DNA from: Polaromonas sp.
GTDB taxonomy: Bacteria > Pseudomonadota > Gammaproteobacteria > Burkholderiales > Burkholderiaceae_C
Assembly: GCA_030654695.1 (NCBI GenBank)
Contig: JAURWY010000017.1
Coordinates: 1-64,000 of the forward strand
Direction of reading: 5' to 3'
DNA length: 64,000 bases
A program made the translations under genes and the position numbers. The number at the start of each line of letters is the position of its first letter. Within the stretch, counting starts at the first letter, position 1. Below are positions 1 to 8,563 of this stretch, one piece after another. The notes under the pieces are model-generated. The model saw only the letters and a list, made by a program, of their open reading frames with translations, did not search any database and was not told the DNA's origin.

Positions 1-2085
1 TGCGGCACTCAATACCGCCCAGGTCGCGGCACTGGACAGCACCGACCTGGCTGTTTTGAGCTCGGCACAAGTGGCCGTCCTCAACAGCGCTCAGATCAAC
101 GCGATTGAGACCACAGACATCACCCAGCTCAATACGGCTGATGTGCGTGCCATTACGACCGCGGGCATCACAGGGCTGACAACAGCCCAGATCGCCATTC
201 TGACATCGGTGCAAATGGCCGCCTTGTCATCGACGCAAGCTGCAGTACTCGATACGGCACAAGCGGCGGCAATCGAGACAACAGACATCAGCCAACTCAG
301 CACCGCGGCCATCCGCGCCTTGAGCACCGCTGCTGTCAACGTCTTGGGTACCGACCAAATTACCGCCCTGACCACGGCTCAGACCACCGTCTTGTCTACA
401 ACACAAGTCGCTGCGCTGACAACTGCTCAAATCGCGGCTCTGGAAAGTACAGATCTGGTCTCACTCAACACGGCACAAGTCGCGGTACTGAGTACCTCGC
501 AAGCGGCCGCGATTGAAACGACGGACATCAGCCAACTCAACACGGCCAATATCCGCGCCCTGACCACAGCTGCTATCAACATACTGGGAACCGACCAGAT
601 TGCTGCGCTGACCACAGCTCAGACTTCTGTCTTGACCACCAGCCAGACTGCGGCGCTCAACACCGCCCAAGTTGCAGCACTGGAAAGCACCGATATCGCT
701 GCTTTGAGCTCTGCTCAGGTTGCAGTGTTCAACAGCGCTCAGATCAACGCGATTGAAACCACAGACATCACGCAACTCAATACTGCTGACGTCCGAGCCA
801 TCACCACGGCAGGCATCACCGGACTGACCACAGCCCAAGTTGCCATACTGACCTCTGTCCAAGTCGGGGCCCTTTCTTCAGCCCAGACGGCCGTGCTCAA
901 CTCAGCACAAGCAGCAGCCATCGAGACGACTGACATCAGTCAACTCACAACCACTGCTGTGCAAGCGATGTCCACGGCAGCCATCAACGCACTGGGTACC
1001 GACCAAGTTGCTGCACTGACAACCGCCCAGACGCTGGTGCTTTCTTCGACGCAAATCGGGGCACTGACCACCGCGCAGGTTGCTGCGCTGGACAGTACCG
1101 ATCTGGCGATCATGACCTCGACGCAGCTGTCTGCATTCAATACAGCTCAAGCCGCAGCGATAGAAACGACGGACATCAGCCAGCTCAGCACAACAGCCAT
1201 CCGTGCGCTGACAACAGCCTCAATCAATGTCCTTGGAACCGACCAAATCCAAGCCTTGACAACAGCACAGACTGCGGCGCTCACGACCACTCAGATGTCG
1301 GCGCTCACCACGACGCAGATCGCTGCGCTGGAAAGCACCGACCTGGCGGCACTCAGCACAGCACAAGTGAACGTACTCAACACGGCACAACTGATCGCAA
1401 TCGAAACCACGGATATCAGTGCGCTAAGCACCGCGGCGATCCGCGCCCTGACGACCGACAGCCTCCAAACGCTGACCACGGCTCAAACCAGTGTCTTCAC
1501 CACAAGCCAGATACAGGCGCTGACCACCACGCATATCAACGCACTGGAAACATCGGACTTCGACGCCTTCAACACCCAGCAGATCCTTGCGCTGACAACA
1601 AGCCAAGTTGCGGTACTGGGAAGCACCGATATCGCGGCCTTCCATACAGACCAGATTGATGCGCTCACAACGGCTCACTTTGCAGTGCTGAGCACCCATG
1701 CACTCGAAGCTCTGAACTCAGCAGACATCGTCGCGATGAGCACGGCAGACATCCAAGTGCTCACCAGCACCCAGCTGTCACACCTTGCAACGGATGCGAT
1801 ACATGCACTGAACACGGCTGATACGCTGGCCTTGACAACGACGCAAATACATGGTCTGACGACAACACAGATCGCATCGCTGTCAACAGACGACATTGCC
1901 GTCCTGACAACAGCTCAAATCCACGAGCTCACAACCACGCAGCTGCAGGCCTTCGGAACGGATCAAATCAGCAGCATCACAACGACCAACCTCGGGGCAC
2001 TCACCTGCACGCAAGCCATCACCTTCACGACAACACAGTTCGCTGCGATGACGACAGAGCAAACCAACGCACTGTCAATGGTCTC
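1..2085 (+). repeat. 24-bp (8-codon) tandem repeats with a 648-bp super-period
   Basis: The codons for the landmark IETTDI start at 103, 271, 511, 751, 919, 1159 and 1399. The spacings are 168, 240, 240, 168, 240 and 240 bp, which are 7, 10 and 10 octads. The pattern therefore repeats every 648 bp (27 octads, 216 residues). Bases 2-102 match the end of the same super-unit at 650-750, so the array continues upstream of the window. After about 1420 the landmark is lost but the octad register continues to about 2085. Confidence 0.9.
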
Positions 2086-2827
2086 TCCGATCGTGCTTGA
2101 CCTCGATGGTGACGGTGTCCAGACGCTGGGCTCAGCCCACGGTGTGCAGTTTGACTTGATGGCCACAGGCCACGCCAATACAACAGGATGGGTCAGCAAA
2201 ACAGACGGTCTATTGGTGAGGGACATCAACCACGATGGCCACATCAACAACGGCTTGGAGCTATTCGGATCAGCCACCAGATTGGAAAATGGAAATCAAG
2301 CGGGCAATGGTTACAACGCCTTGTCCACCATGGACACGAACCATGACGGCGTGATATCAGCAACGGACGGAAAATTCAATGAACTCATGGTGTGGGTTGA
2401 CGGCGATGGTGATGGCACGACCGACATGGGCGAATTGCGATCACTGGCCAGCTTGGGCATCATTGAATTGAACCTCGATGCACAAACAGGCACAGAGGTT
2501 AACAACGGCAATGTGCTCGGATTGGTATCAGACTACAAGACCGCAGATGGTGGCAAACACGACATGGCGGACGTTTGGTTTGCCCAGGATCGCGGGGCAC
2601 ATGCGGTCAGTGCAGGCATCGTACCGGAAGAGAAAACAGCGCTGCCCGTCAGTGCCAGCGATCTTTTGGCTGATCGCGGACACGACCTGCTTGGCGGGCA
2701 GGCCGACACCACACCAGCGCCAGAGGTACAGGCCAGTGCAGCGGTCATCCATTCGGATGTGGCACTGCTGCCGATCGACAGAACCCAGTTGATCGACGAG
2801 CAACAGCACAACAACCCGTTGATTTAA
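2..2827 (+). CDS. Ser/Thr-rich octapeptide-repeat type I secreted protein (5' partial)
   Basis: The reading frame is open from base 2, so the N terminus lies outside the window; a TTG at 56 is only an internal codon. About 690 residues are an unbroken run of 8-residue repeats (consensus roughly A-L-T-T-A-Q-I-A), very rich in Thr, Ser, Ala and Gln, with one Cys. From about base 2085 a different C-terminal domain begins. It carries several acidic calcium-loop motifs (DLDGDG, DINHDG, DTNHDG, DGDGDG) and the ELFG motif seen in C-terminal domains of RTX-like type I secreted proteins, followed by a tail of about 90 residues that could hold the secretion signal. No classical RTX nonapeptides are visible. 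A type I exporter is encoded convergently just downstream. The likely role is a surface adhesin or large secreted repeat protein; this is inference. Confidence 0.8.
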   Translation, partial: AALNTAQVAALDSTDLAVLSSAQVAVLNSAQINAIETTDITQLNTADVRAITTAGITGLTTAQIAILTSVQMAALSSTQAAVLDTAQAAAIETTDISQLSTAAIRALSTAAVNVLGTDQITALTTAQTTVLSTTQVAALTTAQIAALESTDLVSLNTAQVAVLSTSQAAAIETTDISQLNTANIRALTTAAINILGTDQIAALTTAQTSVLTTSQTAALNTAQVAALESTDIAALSSAQVAVFNSAQINAIETTDITQLNTADVRAITTAGITGLTTAQVAILTSVQVGALSSAQTAVLNSAQAAAIETTDISQLTTTAVQAMSTAAINALGTDQVAALTTAQTLVLSSTQIGALTTAQVAALDSTDLAIMTSTQLSAFNTAQAAAIETTDISQLSTTAIRALTTASINVLGTDQIQALTTAQTAALTTTQMSALTTTQIAALESTDLAALSTAQVNVLNTAQLIAIETTDISALSTAAIRALTTDSLQTLTTAQTSVFTTSQIQALTTTHINALETSDFDAFNTQQILALTTSQVAVLGSTDIAAFHTDQIDALTTAHFAVLSTHALEALNSADIVAMSTADIQVLTSTQLSHLATDAIHALNTADTLALTTTQIHGLTTTQIASLSTDDIAVLTTAQIHELTTTQLQAFGTDQISSITTTNLGALTCTQAITFTTTQFAAMTTEQTNALSMVSPIVLDLDGDGVQTLGSAHGVQFDLMATGHANTTGWVSKTDGLLVRDINHDGHINNGLELFGSATRLENGNQAGNGYNALSTMDTNHDGVISATDGKFNELMVWVDGDGDGTTDMGELRSLASLGIIELNLDAQTGTEVNNGNVLGLVSDYKTADGGKHDMADVWFAQDRGAHAVSAGIVPEEKTALPVSASDLLADRGHDLLGGQADTTPAPEVQASAAVIHSDVALLPIDRTQLIDEQQHNNPLI

Positions 2828-2831
2828 GAGA

Positions 2832-2862
2832 AGGTCTTGCGCGGGCATACCGCGCAAGACCT
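2832..2862 (+). terminator. Hairpin after the repeat-protein gene
   Basis: A perfect 13-bp stem (2832-2844 with 2850-2862) and a 5-base loop start 4 bases after the stop codon. No T-run follows, so it may be a weak or Rho-assisted terminator or an mRNA-stabilising hairpin. Confidence 0.5.
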
Positions 2863-2911
2863 AAACTACATCGATGCTCGTTGCAAAAAAATTCCTACAC
2901 GATCAAACAAA

Positions 2912-2936
2912 AAAGGGCACCTGATTGGTGCCCTTT
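2912..2936 (-). terminator. Rho-independent terminator of the exporter/glycosyltransferase unit
   Basis: A 10-bp stem (2912-2921 with 2927-2936) and 5-base loop are followed, on the minus strand, by a T-rich tract (complement of the A-run at 2906-2914). It sits 24 bases beyond the stop of the DUF5672 gene and can also stop plus-strand read-through from the repeat-protein gene. Confidence 0.8.
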
Positions 2937-2959
2937 ACTATTTAACTACAGACCAAGGA

Positions 2960-3793
2960 TCAGTGAACCACACTCGCATCTTGTTGATCACGCACAGGTG
3001 ATGGCGCGCTCAAAGATGGCGGCGTTTGCTCCAACAAAGCATTCCAAAATGCTTGGTTATACCGCCACCACGCGTGGCCGCCCATAGGTGGCTGGCCACC
3101 GTTGACTGCGTGATAAAACTCAGGCTTGAGCTCCAGCGCAAAACGCGAAGCCACTCGCTCATTGGGAATCAAGAAGTCCATCGACTGCGCGCCCATGATG
3201 GAAAAAAAGATATCCTCACTCGAACCTGTCTGCAAGAACATCTGTGTTGCCTGAGGGAACTCGGCCAGCAGTGACATGCACTTGGCATTGCGCCTCAAAC
3301 TTAAACCGCCATTGCCAACGTGGGTTTTGACCCGCTTGCCATTGGCACCATTGAATACGTCAAGGTTCACCAATATTTCGAGACCGTCTGGCCACGGTGC
3401 CCCAACGTAGGCATAAGGCTGATCGCACCACCAATCCAGATCATCTTTGAGGATGATGGCATCGGTCTGCAAAATCAGCATGAATTCATAAGCGATGAAC
3501 CGTTGATAGAAATCCGGATTCAACAGCAAGCGGTTGTAGCCCTTGATCGAAGCAAAATATGCGTCATCAAACCGGACCGCTGACACCGTCGGAAAGTGCC
3601 GATGGTAATAGGACAAGTCCAGCCCTTGCGGTGCGATGAAATACAAATCACGCCCCTGAAGGCGTGCCACAGAGTAGTCCAAAGAGAACCGCTCCATCGC
3701 ATCGAGATCGGGCTTGTAGATCGGTATAACGACAGCGCAACGCAGCAGATTGGGGTTTGGCATAGCTGGCACCATATAAGCTGGCTCAGGCAT
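2960..3793 (-). CDS. DUF5672-type glycosyltransferase-like protein
   Basis: The 277-residue protein has no signal peptide. It starts with a short strand (CAVVIPIYKP) typical of a GT-A nucleotide-binding fold. A central block around residues 104-133 contains LILQTDAIIL, a Trp-Trp-Cys and YVGAPW; this is the hallmark arrangement of DUF5672 proteins, where the Asp of QTDA takes the place of a DxD motif. A NGGLSLR motif follows near residue 160, with SEDIFF further on. The start overlaps the end of the GT41 gene by 8 bases, which implies translational coupling. It probably adds or extends sugars on the same target as the GT41 enzyme; the substrate is unknown. Confidence 0.7.
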   Translation of the reverse strand: MPEPAYMVPAMPNPNLLRCAVVIPIYKPDLDAMERFSLDYSVARLQGRDLYFIAPQGLDLSYYHRHFPTVSAVRFDDAYFASIKGYNRLLLNPDFYQRFIAYEFMLILQTDAIILKDDLDWWCDQPYAYVGAPWPDGLEILVNLDVFNGANGKRVKTHVGNGGLSLRRNAKCMSLLAEFPQATQMFLQTGSSEDIFFSIMGAQSMDFLIPNERVASRFALELKPEFYHAVNGGQPPMGGHAWWRYNQAFWNALLEQTPPSLSAPSPVRDQQDASVVH

Positions 3794-5780
3794 GACTCAA
3801 AGCATCGCGCGCATCGCCCAATTCCGCCTGGCGCCACATCGACACATAAACTGACTCCAAGTTTTGACAGAATCGATCCGTGTCAAACAAGGCATGCGTA
3901 TGACGGTGGCTGGCCAGCTTGGCTTTCAACGCCGACAACTCCTCGGGGTGGCGGGCCAAATGAAGCGCCAGCGCTTCGTAGCCAGCCGCCGAATCAGCTA
4001 CCAACTCAGGCATGCCAATCGCATGCAACAAGCTGGCCGCCACGCGCGCGGGGAATGCACCGCCCATATAGGTCACAACAGGCAGGCCAGCCATGAGCGC
4101 ATCTGCGGATGTCGTGTGCGCGTTATATGGGTGCGTATCCAAGAAAATATCCGCTTGGCGATAGCGCGCCAGATGATCCTCCACCCTCGGTACGCGGCCC
4201 GCAAAAATCAAACGGCTCGCATCGACACCACGCTTGGCAGCCTCCGCGCGCAAGTTACGCTGAGACCCTTCGCTGCGGGACATCAACCAAAGCACACTGC
4301 CTGGTACTTGTGCGAGCAAGCGCATCCAAATGTCAAACAGGGGTGGCGATATTTTGTAGTCATGACTGAAGGAACAGAAAACCACGCCCTCATCCGGCAG
4401 ACCGCACTCTTGGCGACTCGGTGTGTGGTCTGCAATTTGTAAGCCCGCATCGGTCGGCAGATACGCATCGGGCAGATAGACGACTTTCTCGTTGTAATAC
4501 TGCTGGTGCTCGGCTGGGATCACGTAGCGATCGGCAATGATGTAGTCCATAAAGGACGTCCCCAAGGTGCCTGGGTACCCCAAGAAGTTCACCTGAACCG
4601 GAACAGGCCGATGTGCAAAGACATCCGTACGCGAGTCAGCGGTATAGCCAGCCAAGTCAACGGCGATGTCGATCTCCATCTCTCTCATCAGCGTGGCGAT
4701 TTCTCGCGAGCTCATCATGCGTGCATCGATGAACTTGTCAAACGACACTAGCATGCGCCCACGCAAACGACTCCCGTCGTCAATACCCAATGAAATGGCG
4801 ATGGTCTCAAAACGAGACTTGTCATGGTGCTCAAAGATACCGGCCATCAAGTGACCAACTGGGTGCTCCCGCAAGTCGGGTGACACATAGGCCAAACGGA
4901 TTTTCTTATGCCGATAGCGTTGCCCTGTCCACAAAGGAGTCTTAGATGCCGGAAAGCGTGTCGCAAACAACTGCGCACTGATCTGATGCGCTGCCACATC
5001 ATCTGAAAAGGCCATCAGTGGCAGTGACTTGCAAGTGCGCTGACGAGCCTTGATGCCCTCTACCATTTGACTGGCGTTGGCCTCAAAGTCCGTCCAATCA
5101 CAAGCGTGCAGGCGCTCATAAGCCAACAAACCCAGTCCCCAGTCGTAACGTGGGTTGACTTTCAACAGGCGCTGGAACATGGCCACAGCCTCTTCACTGC
5201 GCTTGAACTCCGTCAAGATGATGCCGCAGTTGCCCAATGCGGTTTCATTGTCTGGCTTGAATGCCAATACGCGTTGAAAGCGATCCAGTGCTTCAATGTG
5301 CCTGTGCGCCTCGCGCAACAAGACACCACTGTTGATCAAAGCCTCTGGATATTGAGGATTCAGCATCAACGCGTTGCCGTATGCCGTCAAAGCATCAGCA
5401 GACCGCGCAGCACCTTGCAATACCGTGCCATAAGCCATCCACAAAGGCGCAAAGCCGGGGGTTTTGGCCACAGCTTCCGCCAACATCGCGGTGACCGCTG
5501 CGCCCTCACCTCGCTGCATCAGGATCACAGCCAGCGAATACGTCGCCACGCCATCGTACGGATACGCTTGTAGGTAGGCACGAAACAGCGCGGCCGCTTC
5601 ATCAACCTGTCCTGCATTTTGAAGCTCGATCCCGCGAATCAAGGTGGACTGGTCAAGCACAGGCTGCACCACAGCGTCAACCTGGCGGGTGACTTGCGCG
5701 AGTGCCGCTTGCCCAATCATGGCCGAAGCGGCTTGACTGGATGGACGCAAAGTGGCTTCTGGTGGACGTTGTCCCATCAT
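3786..5780 (-). CDS. TPR-GT41 (SPINDLY/O-GlcNAc-transferase-like) glycosyltransferase
   Basis: The 664-residue cytoplasmic protein has TPR-type helical repeats at about residues 45-215 and a GT41 catalytic region from about 290 to the end. Residues matching known OGT active-site positions are present: the HPVGHL motif near 306, DLAGYT near 375, VQVNFLGYPGT near 395, Lys476 in the YKISPP context (equivalent to the UDP-binding Lys of OGT), and DTHPYNAHTTSADAL near 548. Such enzymes usually transfer GlcNAc (or, for some bacterial relatives, other hexoses) to Ser/Thr or Asn of proteins. Its position in the exporter unit, opposite a Ser/Thr-rich secreted protein, suggests that protein as substrate. 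That link is inferred, not shown. Confidence 0.85.
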   Translation of the reverse strand: MMGQRPPEATLRPSSQAASAMIGQAALAQVTRQVDAVVQPVLDQSTLIRGIELQNAGQVDEAAALFRAYLQAYPYDGVATYSLAVILMQRGEGAAVTAMLAEAVAKTPGFAPLWMAYGTVLQGAARSADALTAYGNALMLNPQYPEALINSGVLLREAHRHIEALDRFQRVLAFKPDNETALGNCGIILTEFKRSEEAVAMFQRLLKVNPRYDWGLGLLAYERLHACDWTDFEANASQMVEGIKARQRTCKSLPLMAFSDDVAAHQISAQLFATRFPASKTPLWTGQRYRHKKIRLAYVSPDLREHPVGHLMAGIFEHHDKSRFETIAISLGIDDGSRLRGRMLVSFDKFIDARMMSSREIATLMREMEIDIAVDLAGYTADSRTDVFAHRPVPVQVNFLGYPGTLGTSFMDYIIADRYVIPAEHQQYYNEKVVYLPDAYLPTDAGLQIADHTPSRQECGLPDEGVVFCSFSHDYKISPPLFDIWMRLLAQVPGSVLWLMSRSEGSQRNLRAEAAKRGVDASRLIFAGRVPRVEDHLARYRQADIFLDTHPYNAHTTSADALMAGLPVVTYMGGAFPARVAASLLHAIGMPELVADSAAGYEALALHLARHPEELSALKAKLASHRHTHALFDTDRFCQNLESVYVSMWRQAELGDARDALSHA

Positions 5781-5901
5781 GGATACCCTGTCAAAACAAA
5801 ACGAACGATGATGGGGTTCAGATTAGATGAACCCCAGCAAGCCATTGAGTACAACAAGGCGCCAAATCAGGCACAAATCAAACGGCTACAGGGTGACCAA
5901 T

Positions 5902-7314
5902 TCACCGTTGCTGCTCTGGCAACAACCACGTGGTCAAGCCCGAACCCATCGAACGCAGCTGTGCCGATGCCTGGTAGCCGTCGTACAAAGCATTCACATA
6001 GGCAATGCGTATGTTGAAGTGATCACTTTCTGCTGACATCACATCAAACAAAGACCGCTTGCCAATTTGTGACCATTGCTGAAAGGTGAAATTGCGTACG
6101 CGTTCACTGTCACGCAAGACGTCGACATAACGTTTGGCACGCTCAAATGCACTGGTCGCCACGTCATACACCTCGGACGTACGGGCATATTTGGTATTGA
6201 GTAAATCGCTCAATTGGGCGCGTGCCGCCTGCGCCCTTTTGTTGGCTGCTTGGGATGCCGCCTCATCTGAAAAGCCATTGAACAAGCTGTAACTCACCGT
6301 CACACCCGCTTGCCACGATGACACGGGGGTGCTGCCTTGCCGCAACTGTGTCTTACCCACATTCCAGTTCAACTGAGGTCGCTGGCCAGCCACCACAGCT
6401 TTGGCATAGCTGTCCATCGCATCGGCCTGCACACGCAATTGCTGTGCATCGTTACCAAATTCAATTTGCCGGTTGATCTCACCGATTTCAGGCACCACAG
6501 CCAAGGGCAAAGTGATCCCCTCACCTGGCACTTGGAGGTCGCCCACGAACTTGCGCAGCTTGAACTCACTCTGTCGACTTTGGGACAGTGCTTGATCACG
6601 TTGTAGTTCAGTTTGCGCCTGCGTCTTGCGCACCTGAACCAACTCACTGCCACGCCCTTTATCCTCGGCAACGATGCTCTCAAGCGCCTCAACCAGACAC
6701 CCCATTTTGCGCATGTACTGCTGATAGACCTGAGCATGGAGCTTGTAACGGCTGCGCTCCAATGCCGCCGATATCGCCTCCAGCACAACCTGCTCATGTG
6801 TCACGGCAGCACCCCACTTGGCAGCGCCCCAGACCTCTTGGCGGTACTTCGTCAGCTGATTGAGCCGACCACCGTCATACAAAGACGCTTGCACGTTCAA
6901 GGACAAGCTGGCCTGCTTGAGCCTGTTAGCCGCTGCCGTATCAGCTTGTGTTGAGCTAGACATCAAACTGCCATTGACTGAAACCTGCGGCCACTGCCCC
7001 GCCTTGGTCTCAGCGACGTCATATTCAGCTGCCTCAGACAGCAAGCGTGCGGCACCCAGGGATGCGCTGCGGCTACCGGCTTCACGGGCGATCATCTGCA
7101 ACTGAGTGATGGGGTCTAAAGGCATCTCTGGCACGTCAACCTTGGGCGCCGTAGCCAACTTACTGAGCGCCTTACCCCCAGCTGATTTATCTGCCTTGTC
7201 CGCGAGAAGATCTTCACTGCAGCGTGCTGCATGGGCGAGATTCGCCACATGGCCCAGCCCTGCAGACAAGATCAAAACAGACAGCCACCGTGTCATTGGA
7301 TATGGTTTTTTCAT
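5902..7314 (-). CDS. TolC-family type I secretion outer-membrane protein
   Basis: The 470-residue protein has a signal peptide (positive start, hydrophobic stretch, then Ala-His-Ala near residue 29). It shows the long alpha-helical, Ala/Gln-rich repeats and the duplicated layout of OEP/TolC proteins, including the ASLYDGGRL and VSYSLFNGF motifs that begin the two equivalent strand-helix halves. It would form the trimeric outer-membrane channel for the ABC/HlyD pair directly upstream. Only 3 bases separate it from the HlyD gene, so it is co-transcribed. It is named LapE/AggA-like by context; no regulator is visible. Confidence 0.88.
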   Translation of the reverse strand: MKKPYPMTRWLSVLILSAGLGHVANLAHAARCSEDLLADKADKSAGGKALSKLATAPKVDVPEMPLDPITQLQMIAREAGSRSASLGAARLLSEAAEYDVAETKAGQWPQVSVNGSLMSSSTQADTAAANRLKQASLSLNVQASLYDGGRLNQLTKYRQEVWGAAKWGAAVTHEQVVLEAISAALERSRYKLHAQVYQQYMRKMGCLVEALESIVAEDKGRGSELVQVRKTQAQTELQRDQALSQSRQSEFKLRKFVGDLQVPGEGITLPLAVVPEIGEINRQIEFGNDAQQLRVQADAMDSYAKAVVAGQRPQLNWNVGKTQLRQGSTPVSSWQAGVTVSYSLFNGFSDEAASQAANKRAQAARAQLSDLLNTKYARTSEVYDVATSAFERAKRYVDVLRDSERVRNFTFQQWSQIGKRSLFDVMSAESDHFNIRIAYVNALYDGYQASAQLRSMGSGLTTWLLPEQQR

Positions 7315-7317
7315 GGC

Positions 7318-8553
7318 TCAACGCTCCCGAAAGGCTTCCTGAGACTTGGTCAATGGCATCAACAGGTACTGCATCACCGTGCGCTCACCGGTGAGAACTT
7401 CAACAGACGCGGTCATGCCGGGCATCACCGTCAAGGGCTTACCAGCCTGCCGCAAGGTCGACACATCTGAATGGATCATCGCGCGGTAGTAGGTCGAATC
7501 AGTAGAGGCCGCTTTGGCCTCTTCGCCCAAGGCATCAGGGCTGATGTAGTCAATGACACCTTCTAAACCGCCATAGATAAAGTAGTCGTAGGCCGACAAC
7601 TTGATCGTCACCTTCATGCCTGTTTTGACAAACCCGATATCGGCTGGCTTGATGCGTGCTTCGATCAGCACCCGAGGCCCAATTGGCAAAATTTCCATGA
7701 TGGGCGCACCACCCTGAACCACGCCACCGACCGTGCCCATGCGGATGTTTTTGACCAGCCCGCGCACAGGCGACCTCAAGGTTGTTCGACTCAGAACGTC
7801 CTGCTTAACCACCATTTGCTCTTCTAACTGAGCCAATTCGGTACGGGCTTTCACAAGCTCACCACTGGCATCTTGCCGAAAGCGGTTAACGCGCTCTTGA
7901 ATCTGCAGATTGGAGTCATTGACTTGACGCTGCAAGCGCATCACCTCCACATCCGACATCAGACCGCTGGCCGCCATGCGCTCAGACATGCGCAACTCAC
8001 GCTGCAGCAAGCCCAAGCTGCGATGGGTCACACCCACAGCCTCATTGAGGGCCTGACGACGTGCATCGTAGGATTCCGTCTCACCATGAACAATGCTGGC
8101 GTCCAGCATCACCTCAGGCGGGAATGACAAAGGCTTGCCGGTGGCTTCAGCCTGGAGCCGCGCCACCGTGGCCAACAGAGAGATGCGTTTGGCCTGACCT
8201 TCATTTTGCTGCGCCTCCACTCGGGTTGGGTCAAGGCGAAGCAAGTCCTGCCCCTTCTCAACCAACATGCCCTCGCGCACCAGCATTTGCCCCAGCAGCC
8301 CACCCTCCAAGCTGGCGATGACCTGCTCCCGGCCATCGGCCACCACACGGCCATCGGCCTTGGTGATCTGATCCACCTTGGCAAGGTAAGCCCACACAAA
8401 GGCCGACACCACAATGGTCAGCATGAGGTAGAGCGACCACGAGGCAGTCACCACGCTGTCGACAACTTGAGACTCCTTCAAGCCCGACAGGAACTGCTCG
8501 TCACCTTTGAAAAACTCCCCAGCCAGTTGGGGTCGACGGCGAAACCACAACAT
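7318..8553 (-). CDS. HlyD-family membrane fusion protein of type I secretion
   Basis: The adaptor is about 411 residues if translation begins at the ATG at 8553, 10 bases after the ABC gene stop. The frame is open further upstream but there overlaps the ABC gene with unlikely sequence. There is one N-terminal membrane span (about residues 45-65), then a lipoyl-like half-motif (DGRVVADGREQVIASLEGG), a long coiled coil, and a C-terminal barrel with the RSPVRGLVKNI and VMPGMTASVEVLTGERTV motifs of HlyD proteins. It bridges the inner-membrane ABC transporter and the TolC-type channel. Confidence 0.88.
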   Translation of the reverse strand: MLWFRRRPQLAGEFFKGDEQFLSGLKESQVVDSVVTASWSLYLMLTIVVSAFVWAYLAKVDQITKADGRVVADGREQVIASLEGGLLGQMLVREGMLVEKGQDLLRLDPTRVEAQQNEGQAKRISLLATVARLQAEATGKPLSFPPEVMLDASIVHGETESYDARRQALNEAVGVTHRSLGLLQRELRMSERMAASGLMSDVEVMRLQRQVNDSNLQIQERVNRFRQDASGELVKARTELAQLEEQMVVKQDVLSRTTLRSPVRGLVKNIRMGTVGGVVQGGAPIMEILPIGPRVLIEARIKPADIGFVKTGMKVTIKLSAYDYFIYGGLEGVIDYISPDALGEEAKAASTDSTYYRAMIHSDVSTLRQAGKPLTVMPGMTASVEVLTGERTVMQYLLMPLTKSQEAFRER

Positions 8554-8563
8554 CGATGCGACC

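Noticed and set aside
56-58. TTG at 56 as start of the repeat protein
   Set aside because: The frame is open to the window edge and the preceding bases encode the same octad repeat, matching the internal copy 648 bases later.
91-1896. Long open frames on the minus strand across the repeat gene
   Set aside because: They are mirror effects of the repetitive Thr/Ala/Gln codons, have no start signals and change length with each repeat.
1-2085. CRISPR-like or satellite array
   Set aside because: The 24-base periodicity is strictly codon-aligned with varied third positions and no spacers; it is a coding repeat.
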